A stretch of DNA of 33,312 nt from Rhizobacter koreensis (GTDB taxonomy: Bacteria > Pseudomonadota > Gammaproteobacteria > Burkholderiales > Burkholderiaceae_C). The DNA lies in contig NZ_JABWMJ010000019.1 in assembly GCF_013366375.1 (NCBI RefSeq), forward strand, positions 1 through 33,312. The letters are read 5' to 3'. This document shows, in pieces, positions 6,920 through 15,467 of this stretch. Under the pieces are notes generated by a model. The model made no database searches. It had not been told where the DNA came from and was given only the letters and a program-made list of their open reading frames with translations. Numbering within the stretch: position 1 is the stretch's first letter; every line of letters starts with the position of its first letter. The position numbers and the translations under genes are program-made.

Positions 6920-7533
6920 AGCGCCGCCTGTTCCTGCTTGCCGGGCCAGCGCTCGCCGGCGCCGTCAGTGCCAAGGCACCAAAGGCTGCAGCGCGCGTTG
7001 GCGAGCTGGCACCAGCCTTCAGCGTCGCCGACGCCCGCGGCCAACTGCGCAACCTGGAGGAGTTCAAAGGAAGGCCGGTGGTGCTCGAATGGAGCAGCCC
7101 ATCGTGTCCCTTCGCTGCGGCGCAGTACGCGAGCGGCCGCATGCCAGATCTGCAGCGTTGGTCGAGGGACAAGGGCGCCGCGTGGCTGACGGTCCTGTCC
7201 AGCCATCCGTCACGGTCTGACTACCTGACCGGGGATAAGGCGCAGGCCTTCAACGCCAAGCGGGGCGGCGCACCTACAGCGCTGCTGATCGATGGCAACG
7301 GCGCCGTCGGTCGCAGCTATGGCGCCCTGACCGCAAACCACATGTTCGTCATCGCGGCCGATGGCCGCTTGGCTTATGCCGGCGGGATCGACGACAGCGA
7401 GTCAGGCGAAGCTGCGGTGGTGAGGCGATCGCGCAATCACGTGCGTGCAGCGCTGGACGAACTTTTCGCCGGTCGCCCCGTCAAGACGCCCGCGACGCCT
7501 CCTTTCGGGTGCGCCTTGGCTTACGCGGGTTGA
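6916..7533 (+). CDS. Exported redoxin (thioredoxin-fold) protein
   Basis: This 205-aa protein has an N-terminal signal (MKRRLFLLAGPALAGAVSAKA) that could be Tat- or Sec-type, then a redoxin/AhpC-TSA-like fold: VGELAPAFSVADARG, a strand VVLEWSSPSCPFAAAQY with one cysteine at the peroxiredoxin-like position, and GAPTALLIDGNGAVGRSYGA. A C-terminal FGCALAY provides another cysteine. It lacks the CxxC of thioredoxins, so a single-Cys or distant-Cys mechanism is likely. It ends the MerR-controlled operon and would act in the periplasm on thiols or metal-thiol adducts. The substrate is unknown. Confidence 0.8.
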   Translation: MKRRLFLLAGPALAGAVSAKAPKAAARVGELAPAFSVADARGQLRNLEEFKGRPVVLEWSSPSCPFAAAQYASGRMPDLQRWSRDKGAAWLTVLSSHPSRSDYLTGDKAQAFNAKRGGAPTALLIDGNGAVGRSYGALTANHMFVIAADGRLAYAGGIDDSESGEAAVVRRSRNHVRAALDELFAGRPVKTPATPPFGCALAYAG

Positions 7534-7632
7534 TAGCCGATCGCCCCTCAAAGTCTGGAGCTCGTTACGTCGACACCCATGAAAGAAAAGACCGCCAGTT
7601 GCGAGCTTGGCCGAGTTCGAACGGTCCTAAGG

Positions 7633-9852
7633 TCAGGTTCCGATCCGCCCGCCGTCGTTCTTCGTGATCATGACCGTCGCCGAACGGGGTCGCGCGAGCG
7701 CACCGCCGGCACCGTAACCGCCGTTGCCAGGCCAGTGGCTCACATAGCGGCTCGGATTGCTGATGTCTGACACCGGGGTGTCGTCGCCCGGGTGCTGCAC
7801 GTTGATGAACATGACCTTGCCGTCAGGCGTCTCGCACATCCCCGTGATCTCGTTGCCGGCGGGTCCGACAAAAAGGCGCTTGAGCGTGCCTTCGATAGCC
7901 TTCTTGCCCATCCTGGTGGTGACCGACGTGGTGCCGTAGTTCAGCGTCACGTTTCCGCCGTCTCCGAGCTGGCCGGGCAGGCCGGCGAGCATCATGCAGT
8001 TGGTCGTGTCCGTGTAGGCGCCGTCGTCGGTCTGGATCCAGCACAGCCCCGTGCTCGCGCTGAACACGAGCCCGTCCGGGCTCGAGAAGTCCTGATCGTC
8101 CGTCAGGCCCGAAAGGTTGATGAGGGTCGGCGAAGCGCCCGATTCAGCGCCGAACAGGTAGACGTCCCACTGGAAGCTCGTTGCCGTCGGCTCGCCCCCG
8201 GTCTCCCGCAAGCGAACGATGTGGCCGTTGACGTTGCCTTGCTGCGTCGAGCTGGCCCCGCGAATGTCGCTGTACGCCCGCGGGTTCGCCGGGTTCAGCG
8301 GCAGCTGCGATCCGGTCGGCGCCAAGCGTCGGTTGCTGTTGTTGGTCATCGTGAAGTAGATCTCGCCGTTGGTGGGATGCACCCCGCACCATTCCGGCCG
8401 ATCCATCTTCGTCGCGCCAACCGCATCGCCCGCCAGGCGCGAGTGCAGCGCCACGTCCCCGTTGTCGGCGAACGCATAACCGGCATAGCTCGCCACCGTA
8501 GGGTTGGCCATGCTCAGCTCGACCCAGTCGCCGCTGCCATCGTCGTTGAAGCGCGCCACGTAGAGCCTGCCGGCGTCCAGATACTTGTCGCCAACGGCCA
8601 CGCGGTTGGCTGCCGTCGCGTCAGCGGCGGACCAGTTCGCGCTCGAGACGAACTTGTAGACGTACTCGCCCTGCGCGTCGTCGCCCATGTAGACGGCCAG
8701 GGGCTTGCCCGCCACGGGCTTCGAGAAGGCGGCGCTCTCATGCGCCATGCGGCCCAGAGCGGTGCGCTTCTTGATCACCGAGGTTGCGCGGTAGGGGTCG
8801 ATCTCGACGATGTAGCCTTGCCCGTTGATCTCGTTGCGGTAGTCGTCGCTGCCGTCGACCGAGCTGCCGGTGACGCTGGTGTCCCAGCGCTGGTACTTGT
8901 CGCTCGGCCCCGAGGTTTCCCAGCCGTAGCGGCTCGCCGCGCCCGCGGTGGCCGTGACGCTGCGGCCGTAGCGGGTGAGGGCGGTGTTGACCTTCGCGGT
9001 GCGGCGCGCCTGGTCGTTGGCGGCACGGTAGAAGTACCCCGACCAGTTTTCTTCGCCGGTCAGCAGCGTCCCCCAGGGCGTCTTGCCGGTGCCGCAGTTG
9101 TTGATCGTGCCGCGGGTCTTGGTTGCGCTCGGCGAGAACTTCGTCACCAGGAGCGGGTGCCCACGCGCTGGACCGGAAATCTCAATCTCTGTCAGGCCGG
9201 TGACGCGACGGTTGAAGGACGAGTTCTGCACGTAGGCGAACTTGCCGGCGGTCTTGGCGAACTCGACGATCGCCACCCCGTGGCAGTCGACCTCGATGTC
9301 GGTCTCGCTCGCGGGGCGAGGGCGTGCTGCAGGGCCTGCCACGTGCAGGAACTGCTGCGTGATGTACTCGTGGTTGATCCCGAGCAGCGCACGATCGTTG
9401 TTCAGCGGATCGGGCGTGCCGGCGGCCGACAGGCCGAAGTACTCCATGCCGTCGTGGCAATCGCCGCTGCGCCGGTCGTAACCCGTGTCGGTGCCGTCGT
9501 TGCGGTAAGCCGGCACGCCAGCGAACAGCGGATCGCCGGTCGCGAACACGGTCGCCGCCGTGTATCCAGCGGGCACGGTCGACGCGTCGGCCAGGGTCTT
9601 CGCAACAGCTGTGAAGCCGAGCAGCGTTTCGATCGCGCCAGGCGCAGGCGCCGGCTCGTCGCTGCCGCCACCGCCGCAAGCGGCCAAGGAAAGGCCACCG
9701 AACGCCGCTGTCAGCGCGGTGCCAAGGCTGCCGCGCAAGATGTTGCGACGGCTCAGCCGCGCGTTCAGCACGGCATCGAATGTGGGGTTGGAGGACGTGT
9801 TCGAGTCTTCGAAGTCGTAGTCGGCAAGGGGCAGGTCAACGGGCTTGTTCAA
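7633..9852 (-). CDS. PhoX-type (DUF839) secreted phosphatase
   Basis: This protein of about 739 aa belongs to the PhoX/DUF839 family of Ca-Fe-dependent alkaline phosphatases that release phosphate in the periplasm. A Tat signal LSRRNILRGSLGTALTAAFG and a following Cys (LAACGGGG, possible lipobox) lie near residue 35-60. Family motifs include LLGINHEY, TPWGTLLTGEENW, GRMAHESA, VYMGDDAQGEYVYKF, PEWCGVHP and MFINVQHPGDDT. The start is uncertain: TTG 9852 (NKPVDLPL, typical for the family) or GTG 9882. Its start region faces arsR across fewer than 100 bases, so arsenic control is possible. It converges on the redoxin gene. Confidence 0.88.
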   Translation of the reverse strand: MNKPVDLPLADYDFEDSNTSSNPTFDAVLNARLSRRNILRGSLGTALTAAFGGLSLAACGGGGSDEPAPAPGAIETLLGFTAVAKTLADASTVPAGYTAATVFATGDPLFAGVPAYRNDGTDTGYDRRSGDCHDGMEYFGLSAAGTPDPLNNDRALLGINHEYITQQFLHVAGPAARPRPASETDIEVDCHGVAIVEFAKTAGKFAYVQNSSFNRRVTGLTEIEISGPARGHPLLVTKFSPSATKTRGTINNCGTGKTPWGTLLTGEENWSGYFYRAANDQARRTAKVNTALTRYGRSVTATAGAASRYGWETSGPSDKYQRWDTSVTGSSVDGSDDYRNEINGQGYIVEIDPYRATSVIKKRTALGRMAHESAAFSKPVAGKPLAVYMGDDAQGEYVYKFVSSANWSAADATAANRVAVGDKYLDAGRLYVARFNDDGSGDWVELSMANPTVASYAGYAFADNGDVALHSRLAGDAVGATKMDRPEWCGVHPTNGEIYFTMTNNSNRRLAPTGSQLPLNPANPRAYSDIRGASSTQQGNVNGHIVRLRETGGEPTATSFQWDVYLFGAESGASPTLINLSGLTDDQDFSSPDGLVFSASTGLCWIQTDDGAYTDTTNCMMLAGLPGQLGDGGNVTLNYGTTSVTTRMGKKAIEGTLKRLFVGPAGNEITGMCETPDGKVMFINVQHPGDDTPVSDISNPSRYVSHWPGNGGYGAGGALARPRSATVMITKNDGGRIGT

Positions 9853-9904
9853 GGTAGATCTCGCTGATGAAAACCGGCGCACGGTACGTCAGCTGTGACG
9901 ACAT

Positions 9905-9933
9905 TTTGATGACAATCAAACATTTGCAATAAT
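9905..9933 (+). promoter_or_regulatory. ars promoter with probable ArsR operator
   Basis: A perfect inverted repeat TTTGAT-GACA-ATCAAA (9905-9920) overlaps a -35-like TTGATG; AATAAT at 9928-9933 is a fair -10 with a 16-bp spacer. The arsR ATG lies eight bases later, so its leader would be very short. TTGAT/ATCAA half-sites are common in ArsR/SmtB operators. It also lies in the region upstream of phoX. Confidence 0.6.
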
Positions 9934-9941
9934 GTCGGAAT

Positions 9942-10295
9942 ATGGAAGAGAATGAAGTCATCAGGTCGCTATCCGCCTTGGCTCAGCCGGTGCGTCTGCG
10001 GTTGTTCCGGGCTCTCGTGGTGGCCGGCCACGAGGGGCTGACGCCTGGCGTCTTGGCCGAGCAGCTCGAGGTGCCCGCCGCCAGCATTTCCTTCCACCTG
10101 AAGGAGCTGAGCTATGCGGGGCTCATCTCGCAACAGCGCAACGGCCGCTTCCTCATCTATCGAGCCTGCTTTGACCGCATGAACGGACTGCTTGCCTACC
10201 TCACGGACCACTGCTGCCAAGGCAACGCCTGCCTGGCCGTCGACGAAGCATCCTGCCACGGTCAAGTGACGACCCCAGCCCTTGAGCCCCTCTAG
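9942..10295 (+). CDS. arsR: ArsR-family arsenic-responsive repressor
   Basis: This 117-aa ArsR/SmtB winged-helix repressor is released from DNA by As(III)/Sb(III). The recognition helix is in VPAASISFHLKELSYAGLIS. No CVC motif is present in the DNA-binding helix; instead the C-terminal part carries DHCCQGNAC plus a later Cys, resembling the C-terminal vicinal-cysteine sites of the AfArsR-type subgroup. The ATG at 9942 follows TCGGAAT, a weak ribosome site. It is first in the arsenic operon. Confidence 0.9.
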   Translation: MEENEVIRSLSALAQPVRLRLFRALVVAGHEGLTPGVLAEQLEVPAASISFHLKELSYAGLISQQRNGRFLIYRACFDRMNGLLAYLTDHCCQGNACLAVDEASCHGQVTTPALEPL

Positions 10296-10305
10296 CCGTA
10301 CTGCC

Positions 10306-10800
10306 ATGGCCCAGACCACCTACAACGTGCTGTTCATCTGCACCGCGAACTCGGCTCGATCGATCCTCGCCGAGGGGCTCATGAACCATTTCGGTCGTGG
10401 CGCCTTCAAGGGGTACTCGGCTGGCAGCCATCCAAGCGGCATCGTCAATCCGCTGGCCCTTGAGCAGCTGCGCATCCTGAAGCTCCCGACCGAGGGCTAT
10501 CGCAGCAAAGGATGGGAGGAGTTCGCGGCGCCCGACGCACCACCGCTCGACTTCGTTTTCACGGTCTGCGACAACGCGGCTGGTCAGATTTGTCCAGTCT
10601 GGCCGGGGCAGCCGATGACGGCTCATTGGGGCGTTCCGGACCCTGCGGCGGTGCAAGGCAGCGACGAACAGAAGCAAGCCGCGTTCAAGGAAGCCACGCT
10701 GCTGCTGACGCGCCGCATTCAGCTGATGCTGTCTTTGCCGCTCGAAAAGCTAGATTCGCTTTCGCTTCAGCACGAGCTGCGCCAGATCGGCAAGCAGTAG
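10306..10800 (+). CDS. arsC: Arsenate reductase, LMW-phosphatase type (copy 1)
   Basis: This 164-aa cytosolic enzyme reduces arsenate to arsenite through a Cys thiol with thioredoxin or a related reductant. The P-loop CTANSARS (CX5RS-type, residues 12-19) holds the nucleophile; VCDNAAGQICPVWPG supplies the two further redox cysteines and HWGVPDPA the conserved Asp. ATG 10306 is preferred over the in-frame upstream GTG at 10282 because family members start just before the first strand. A second gene of the same family follows after 12 bases. Confidence 0.9.
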   Translation: MAQTTYNVLFICTANSARSILAEGLMNHFGRGAFKGYSAGSHPSGIVNPLALEQLRILKLPTEGYRSKGWEEFAAPDAPPLDFVFTVCDNAAGQICPVWPGQPMTAHWGVPDPAAVQGSDEQKQAAFKEATLLLTRRIQLMLSLPLEKLDSLSLQHELRQIGKQ

Positions 10801-10812
10801 CCCAGACGCCCT

Positions 10813-11301
10813 ATGCCCATCAACGTCCTGATCCTGTGCACCCACAACTCCGCTCGAAGCCTCTTGGCCGAGGCGATGCTCAACCACTGGGCGGCTAAGC
10901 TCGGCAAGGACGTTCGTGCCTACAGCGCAGGAAGCGCACCGAGCGGGCGTCCTAACCCGCGTGCGCTCGATGTGCTGGAAGGTGCGGGCATCAGCACTTC
11001 AGGGTATCGCAGCAAGAGTTGGGACGAGTTTGCGAGCGCCGATGCGCCGCAGATGCGCGTCGTGATCACCGTCTGCGACAGCGCGGCGGCCGAAACATGC
11101 CCCTACTGGCCGGGAAGCCCGGTCCAGGTTCATTGGGGATACCCAGACCCTTCCAACGCTCCTGAGCCCGAGAAAAAGGCCGCGTTCGAGCTAACCCGCC
11201 AAGCGATCGGCTATCGGATGTTGCAGCTGCTGCAGCTGCCGCTCGATTTGCTCAGCGATGCGGAGCTGCGTAAGGCGCTCGAAACAATCTCCCAGAACTG
11301 A
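10813..11301 (+). CDS. arsC: Arsenate reductase, LMW-phosphatase type (copy 2)
   Basis: This 162-aa paralogue of the preceding gene has P-loop CTHNSARS, resolving cysteines in VCDSAAAETCPYWPG and the conserved HWGYPDP. The two proteins keep the same architecture but differ at many positions, so this is not a recent duplication; they probably differ in reductant or arose by separate acquisition. acr3 begins three bases after the stop. Confidence 0.92.
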   Translation: MPINVLILCTHNSARSLLAEAMLNHWAAKLGKDVRAYSAGSAPSGRPNPRALDVLEGAGISTSGYRSKSWDEFASADAPQMRVVITVCDSAAAETCPYWPGSPVQVHWGYPDPSNAPEPEKKAAFELTRQAIGYRMLQLLQLPLDLLSDAELRKALETISQN

Positions 11302-11304
11302 CCA

Positions 11305-12393
11305 ATGAACACCTCACAACTTGCACGCAACATCGCACCGCAGAGCGCGCCGGGCATCGGCTTCTTCGAGCGCTACCTCACGATCTGGGTTGCTCTCTGC
11401 ATCGGCGCCGGCGTCCTGCTTGGGCAGCTCATGCCCGATTTCTTCCGCGCTGTAGGCAGCTGGGAAGTAGCCAAGGTCAACATTCCGGTCGGCGTGCTTA
11501 TCTGGGTGATGATCATCCCGATGCTGCTGAAGATCGACTTTGCGGCGCTCGGGCAGGTCAAGGCGCACGTCAGGGGCATCGGCGTCACGCTCTTCATCAA
11601 CTGGGCCGTCAAGCCGTTCTCGATGGCGCTGCTCGGGTGGATCTTCATCCGTCATGTGTTCGCGCCCTGGCTGCCGCAGGACCAGCTCGACAGCTACGTC
11701 GCAGGCCTCATCCTGCTGGCAGCCGCGCCGTGCACCGCGATGGTCTTCGTATGGAGCCAGCTCTGCCGCGGTGATCCGTACTTCACGCTCTCGCAGGTGG
11801 CACTCAACGACGCGATCATGGTGGTCGCCTTCGCGCCGATCGTCGCGCTGCTGCTGGGGCTGTCATCGATCACGGTCCCGTGGGACACGCTGTTGACGTC
11901 GGTCGGCCTCTACATCGTCGTTCCGGTGCTGATCGCGCAGGTCTGGCGCAAGACGTTGTTGAAGCAAGGCACGAGCCGCTTCCAGAGCGTAGTGGCCAAG
12001 CTCGGTCCGATCTCGATCGCGGCGCTGCTGCTGACGCTGGTGCTGCTGTTCGCATTTCAAGGTGAAGCCATCCTCGATCAGCCGCTGGTCATCGCGATCC
12101 TCGCCGTTCCCATCCTGATCCAGGTCGTCTTCAACTCGGGTCTGGCCTACTGGCTCAACCGAAAAATGGGCGTTCAGCACTGCGTCGCGGGTCCCTCGGC
12201 GCTCATCGGCGCCAGCAACTTCTTCGAGCTCGCCGTCGCTGCGGCGATCAGCCTGTTCGGCTTCAAATCAGGGGCCGCGCTCGCAACGGTTGTGGGCGTC
12301 CTGATCGAGGTGCCCGTGATGCTTGCGGTGGTTGCCGTCGTGAACCGCACGCAGGGCTGGTACGAACGAGGGTTGCAGGAGTCACGCACATGA
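11305..12393 (+). CDS. acr3: Acr3 arsenite efflux transporter
   Basis: Acr3 is an inner-membrane As(III) exporter driven by the proton gradient, 362 aa with about ten helices. The key cysteine lies in AAPCTAMVFVWSQLCRGDP and the functionally important glutamate in ASNFFELAVAAAISLFG, both typical of Acr3 (not ArsB). It completes the pathway from arsenate reduction to export and overlaps the next gene by ATGA. Confidence 0.96.
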   Translation: MNTSQLARNIAPQSAPGIGFFERYLTIWVALCIGAGVLLGQLMPDFFRAVGSWEVAKVNIPVGVLIWVMIIPMLLKIDFAALGQVKAHVRGIGVTLFINWAVKPFSMALLGWIFIRHVFAPWLPQDQLDSYVAGLILLAAAPCTAMVFVWSQLCRGDPYFTLSQVALNDAIMVVAFAPIVALLLGLSSITVPWDTLLTSVGLYIVVPVLIAQVWRKTLLKQGTSRFQSVVAKLGPISIAALLLTLVLLFAFQGEAILDQPLVIAILAVPILIQVVFNSGLAYWLNRKMGVQHCVAGPSALIGASNFFELAVAAAISLFGFKSGAALATVVGVLIEVPVMLAVVAVVNRTQGWYERGLQESRT

Positions 12394-12812
12394 GCGTCGT
12401 CACGATCTATCACAACCCCGACTGCGGAACCTCGCGCAACACGCTGGCGCTGCTGCGCCACGTCGGCATCGAACCCACGGTCGTCGAGTACCTGAAAACG
12501 CCGCCTTCGAAAGAGAAGCTGCGGGAACTGCTCGGGGCCATGGGTCTGTCGGCGCGCGAGCTGCTGCGCCAGAAGGGGACGCCGTACGCTGAGCTCAAGC
12601 TCGACGATCCCAAGTGGAGCGACGACGAGCTGCTCGATGCGATGCTGCGCGACCCGATTCTCATCAACCGGCCGATCGTGGTGACGCCCTTGGGCACCAA
12701 GCTCTGCCGACCATCCGAAGCCGTGCTGGAGATCCTGCCGACGGACCAGGTCAGCCCGTTCACGAAGGAAGATGGCGAGGTCGTCGAAGACAACGGGCAG
12801 CGCCGTGTTTGA
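12390..12812 (+). CDS. arsC: Arsenate reductase, glutaredoxin-dependent type
   Basis: This 140-aa reductase is of the E. coli plasmid R773 ArsC family, unrelated to the two upstream arsC genes. The catalytic Cys lies in YHNPDCGTSRNTLALLR and two of the arginines that bind arsenate in NRPIVVTPLGTKLCRP. It uses glutathione and glutaredoxin. Translation starts at ATG 12390 within the acr3 stop. Its end overlaps arsH by 41 bases in another frame. Confidence 0.95.
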   Translation: MSVVTIYHNPDCGTSRNTLALLRHVGIEPTVVEYLKTPPSKEKLRELLGAMGLSARELLRQKGTPYAELKLDDPKWSDDELLDAMLRDPILINRPIVVTPLGTKLCRPSEAVLEILPTDQVSPFTKEDGEVVEDNGQRRV

Positions 12813-13527
12813 GGATCCGCCGACGTTTCCGGCGCTGCAGCCTGAGCTGTTCGACGCGCCCACGCAGGAGCGTCTGTCGGCTGCCTCACCGTCGCAGCAC
12901 CCACCGCGCTTCCTGATGCTCTATGGCTCGGTGCGCGAGCGCTCCTATAGCCGCTTGCTGACCTATGAGGCCGCGCGCCTGCTGCAAGCAATGGGCGGCG
13001 AGGTTCGCGTGTTCGACCCCACAGGCTTGCCGCTGCCCGACGGCGCTCCGGAAACGCACCCGAAGGTCGTCGAGCTGCGCCAGCTCGCTCAGTGGGCAGA
13101 GGGCATGGTCTGGTGCTCTCCGGAGCGGCATGGCGCAATGACCGGGATCATGAAGGCGCAGATCGACTGGATCCCGCTTGCGATGGGCGCGGTGCGGCCG
13201 ACGCAGGGGAAGACGCTCGCGGTGATGCAGGTCTCGGGCGGCTCGCAGTCCTTCAACGCCGTCAATCAGCTGCGCGTGCTTGGGCGGTGGATGCGGATGG
13301 TGACGGTCCCGAACCAGTCGTCCGTCGCGAAGGCTTTCCTCGAGTTCACGGAGGAGGGGCGCATGAAGCCATCGGCCTACTACGACCGCGTCGTCGACGT
13401 CATGGAAGAGCTGTTCAAGTTCACTCTGGTGACGCGCGACGTCACCCCGTACCTGGTCGACCGCTACAGCGAGCGCAAGGAATCGGCCGCGGAGCTGTCC
13501 AAGCGCGTCAACCAGCGTGCTATTTGA
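12772..13527 (+). CDS. arsH: ArsH, NADPH-dependent FMN reductase
   Basis: This 251-aa flavoprotein oxidises trivalent organoarsenicals and reduces other substrates with NADPH in characterised homologues. The FMN phosphate loop is LYGSVRERSYSR (from about residue 50), followed by WCSPERHGAMTGIMKAQIDW and the C-terminal PYLVDRYSERKE. ATG 12772 has AAGGA immediately upstream and gives a 41-base overlap with arsC; the length matches ArsH with an N-terminal extension. Confidence 0.95.
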   Translation: MARSSKTTGSAVFEDPPTFPALQPELFDAPTQERLSAASPSQHPPRFLMLYGSVRERSYSRLLTYEAARLLQAMGGEVRVFDPTGLPLPDGAPETHPKVVELRQLAQWAEGMVWCSPERHGAMTGIMKAQIDWIPLAMGAVRPTQGKTLAVMQVSGGSQSFNAVNQLRVLGRWMRMVTVPNQSSVAKAFLEFTEEGRMKPSAYYDRVVDVMEELFKFTLVTRDVTPYLVDRYSERKESAAELSKRVNQRAI

Positions 13528-13531
13528 AGGC

Positions 13532-14755
13532 ATGACTGCGCTCAGGGCGGCGGCCACGGAATCAGCGCCTCGCTGGTCCACGATCGCGGCCCTGGGAACT
13601 AGCCAGACACTCGCCTGGGCGTCGACGTATTACCTTCCGGCGGTGCTCGCGGGGCCGATGGCTCACGAACTCGGTGTGTCGGTTCAGCTGGTCTTCGCTG
13701 CGTTCTCGGCCGCTCTGGTCCTCTCCGCGGTACTTGGCCCCTCTGCGGGGCGTTCCATCGATCGCTTTGGCGGCCGACCCGTGCTGGTGGTCACCAGTCT
13801 GGTGTTCGCGCTTGGCCTTGGCCTCCTGGCCATGGCATCAGGGCCCGTCAGCTTGTTTGCCGGCTGGGCGGTGCTCGGCGTCGGCATGGGCAGTGGCCTG
13901 TACGAAGCAGCCTTTGCGACGCTGGTCCGGCTGCATGGCCAACGGTCCCGCGGCGCGATCAGCGGAGTGACGTTGTTCGCTGGCTTTGCCAGCACGATCG
14001 GCTGGCCGCTGTCAGCGGTCTTGGAAGCTCATTTCGGGTGGCGCGGCGCGTGTCTGGGATGGGCAGGGCTGCACCTGCTGATCGGCATGCCGCTGAATTG
14101 GTCCTTGCCGAAGGCGGCTCACGCGGGGACCGCAGAGGACAGTGCCTCTGTTCCGGACGAGGCCGCTACGGCGAGCCCGAGGCGGGCCAGCATTCTGTTG
14201 GCCTTCGTTTTTGCCGCGACCTGGTTCACCAGCACTGCCATGGCCGCGCACCTTCCGCGCTTGCTGCAGGCGGGTGGGGCGTCACTGGCGATGGCCGTAG
14301 CAGTTGGCGCTTTGATTGGTCCCGCTCAGGTGGCTGGGCGGCTAATCGAGATCGGCGTGCTGCGCCGCTTCCACCCTTTTCTTTCGGCACGCCTGGCGTC
14401 GGTGATGCATCCCATCGGCGCCGCCGTCCTTGCGCTAACCGGCGCACCTGGCGCGGCCGCATTCGCGCTGCTTCACGGCATGGGAAACGGCATTCTCACA
14501 ATCGCCAATGGCACCTTGCCGCTGGTGCTCTTCGGCGCTCGCGGCTACGGTCAGCGACAGTCCCGGCTGACGATGGCGTCACGCCTGGCTCAAGCCATGT
14601 CGCCATGGCTCTTTGGTTTGTGCCTAGACCGATGGGGCGTCGGCGCGCTGTGGATCACAGCGTTTCTTGGGCTGGCGTCGTTTGCTGCTTTGATGGCTCT
14701 ACCGCAGCCGAGCCAAGGTCCTCAACCGGTGCAGGGTGCGGCGGCCGGGGCTTAA
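13532..14755 (+). CDS. MFS transporter, last gene of the ars operon
   Basis: This 407-aa major facilitator protein has about twelve helices and the MFS loop GRSIDRFGGRPVL between helices 2 and 3. ATG 13532, preceded by GAAGG, is chosen over GTG 13517. It follows arsH with a four-base gap. An MFS protein in ars operons has been linked to export of trivalent arsenicals or antimonials (ArsK in Bosea), and others to organoarsenicals; I cannot tell which applies, so the substrate is inferred from context only. Confidence 0.85.
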   Translation: MTALRAAATESAPRWSTIAALGTSQTLAWASTYYLPAVLAGPMAHELGVSVQLVFAAFSAALVLSAVLGPSAGRSIDRFGGRPVLVVTSLVFALGLGLLAMASGPVSLFAGWAVLGVGMGSGLYEAAFATLVRLHGQRSRGAISGVTLFAGFASTIGWPLSAVLEAHFGWRGACLGWAGLHLLIGMPLNWSLPKAAHAGTAEDSASVPDEAATASPRRASILLAFVFAATWFTSTAMAAHLPRLLQAGGASLAMAVAVGALIGPAQVAGRLIEIGVLRRFHPFLSARLASVMHPIGAAVLALTGAPGAAAFALLHGMGNGILTIANGTLPLVLFGARGYGQRQSRLTMASRLAQAMSPWLFGLCLDRWGVGALWITAFLGLASFAALMALPQPSQGPQPVQGAAAGA

Positions 14756-15007
14756 CGAGTTGCGGGCGCCGGAGCCTTCGGGGCTGCGCGCGCCGCACAC
14801 CGCAGAGCCTCAATCCAGCCTTGGCCGGCGGGACCCTCCCGCGCTGGTCTGCCTCGCAGGGATGTAGCCCGTCTGTGTGCTCATCGTGACTTTACGATCC
14901 GATCCAAGCCAGGGTTGAGATCGGCGGCGCTCCGCGGTCGTCATCGTCAAGACCTGCTTTTCTCCTTTCATGGGCTGGCTGACCTCCGACTAAGTACACT
15001 CCTCGTC

Positions 15008-15391
15008 ATGTTCCCGCGCCGTCGCGTTCTCGGCCGCAAGACGATCCTGCTCGTCGTGTTCTCGCTGCTGATGTCTCAGCTGGCGCTGGCGAACTACCTG
15101 TGCCCAGCGGAAACGCCGCCGCAGGACATGGCCGCCATGATGGCTGCAGGCGTGCCCTGCGAGGACATGGACGCATCGCAGCCGACGCTCTGCCACCAGC
15201 ACGCCGCCGATCCGGGGCAGCTCGCGCATGCGGCGCAGGTCGTGGCGCCGTCGCTTGCTGCCGTGATCCAGGTGCTCGTGCTTCGTCCGCTGCTGTTCAC
15301 GGATGCGGTGCCCATTCCGCATGCGTCGACCGCCGAAGCGCAGCCACCACCCGATCCGATCTTTCTCGCCACGCTCAGACTTCGCGTCTGA
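15008..15391 (+). CDS. Small exported Cys/His/Met protein upstream of cusC
   Basis: The function is not known. The 127-aa product has a basic start and a hydrophobic signal (TILLVVFSLLMSQLALA), then a periplasmic part with YLCPAE, VPCEDMD, LCHQHAAD and a run of Met (MAAMMAA). Proteins of this build commonly precede copper/silver efflux operons in Burkholderiales and resemble CzcI- and DUF2946-like small proteins in layout. ATG 15008 is used because the signal peptide fits. It lies 76 bases before cusC and probably belongs to the operon. Confidence 0.7.
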   Translation: MFPRRRVLGRKTILLVVFSLLMSQLALANYLCPAETPPQDMAAMMAAGVPCEDMDASQPTLCHQHAADPGQLAHAAQVVAPSLAAVIQVLVLRPLLFTDAVPIPHASTAEAQPPPDPIFLATLRLRV

Positions 15392-15467
15392 CCTCTCCGT
15401 CGACTGACCGGCGCCGGTGCGGCTCGTCCGCTTACCGGCACACGCCTCGTTCGTCTGCGGAGATTCC

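Noticed and set aside
7792..9867. Open frame of 691 codons on the plus strand.
   Set aside because: It is antisense to phoX, with Arg/Val/Ala-rich composition and no motif; a shadow.
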